Source: an uncultured Candidatus Melainabacteria bacterium (GTDB lineage Bacteria > Cyanobacteriota > Vampirovibrionia > Gastranaerophilales > Gastranaerophilaceae). Taken from it: DNA of 5,386 nt. The DNA lies in the NCBI GenBank assembly GCA_934675225.1, contig CAKUQA010000117.1:1-5386 (forward strand), read 5' to 3'. This document shows, piece after piece, positions 5,321 to 5,386 of this stretch. Both the position numbers and the translations under genes were made by a program. Position 1 is the first letter of the stretch. Each line of letters begins with the position of its first letter. The notes under the pieces were generated by a model. The model saw nothing but the letters and a program-made list of their open reading frames with translations, ran no database searches and was not told the DNA's origin.

Positions 5321-5386
5321 ATGACAATTAGTGTGAACAGCAAGAAAAAACAAGTAAAAAAATCTTTTGAAGAATTATTAACAGAT
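5321..5386 (+). CDS. N-terminus of an unidentified protein (3' end outside window)
   Basis: Only 22 codons are present, open to the window edge. The peptide begins MTISVNSKKKQVKK and continues SFEELLTD: a lysine-rich, probably disordered tail leading into what looks like the start of a helix. The ATG is supported by CGGAGG nine bases upstream and by the gene-free region before it. A basic tail before a short acidic helix is compatible with, for example, the region before domain 1.1 of a primary sigma factor, but also with many other proteins. I do not assign a function. The long AT-rich leader suggests it begins its own transcription unit rather than continuing the kinase transcript. Confidence 0.6.
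   Translation, partial: MTISVNSKKKQVKKSFEELLTD

Overview
The window is a low-GC bacterial chromosome segment carrying lipid A biosynthesis genes, so the organism makes (or descends from makers of) a Gram-negative type outer membrane. The order lpxC-fabZ-lpxA, rather than the proteobacterial lpxD-fabZ-lpxA-lpxB, is known from Cyanobacteria and their relatives and from Chlamydiae. Together with the AT-rich composition, an M29 aminopeptidase and a cyanobacterial-style soluble PAS-GAF histidine kinase, my best guess is a gut-type Melainabacteria (Gastranaerophilales) genome. This is an inference from gene order and protein style, not a database match.

Layout. Positions 2-412 are the 3' part of lpxC, followed 11 bases later by fabZ (424-864). 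A strong intrinsic terminator (888-917) and then a near-consensus promoter (941-969) separate fabZ from lpxA (1002-1802), so lpxA looks independently transcribed although it stays next to its pathway partners. The 129-base gap after lpxA holds a 7-bp tandem repeat and a GC-rich perfect palindrome. An M29 metallo-aminopeptidase gene follows (1932-3038). It converges, with only 7 bases between stop codons, on a minus-strand gene for a 71-residue XRE-type regulator (3046-3261). That gene contains a perfect 12-bp inverted repeat. Divergent from the regulator is a soluble PAS-GAF histidine kinase (through 5002). Its promoter appears to place the transcript start on an internal ATG at 3344, suggesting a leaderless mRNA. 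A 318-base AT-rich region without a gene (5003-5320) precedes the start of an unidentified gene at 5321, cut by the window edge.

How the genes fit together. LpxA and LpxC carry out the first two steps of lipid A synthesis, acylation then deacetylation of UDP-GlcNAc. FabZ dehydrates 3-hydroxyacyl-ACP for fatty acid elongation and so competes with LpxA for the same acyl-ACP pool. The aminopeptidase is a housekeeping neighbour with no evident link. The small regulator and the kinase share a 64-82 base intergenic region, depending on the kinase start, and may form a local regulatory pair. No response regulator is visible in the window. I found no RNA gene, mobile element with coding capacity, CRISPR array or clearly novel multi-gene system. 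The points most worth a second look are regulatory and structural.
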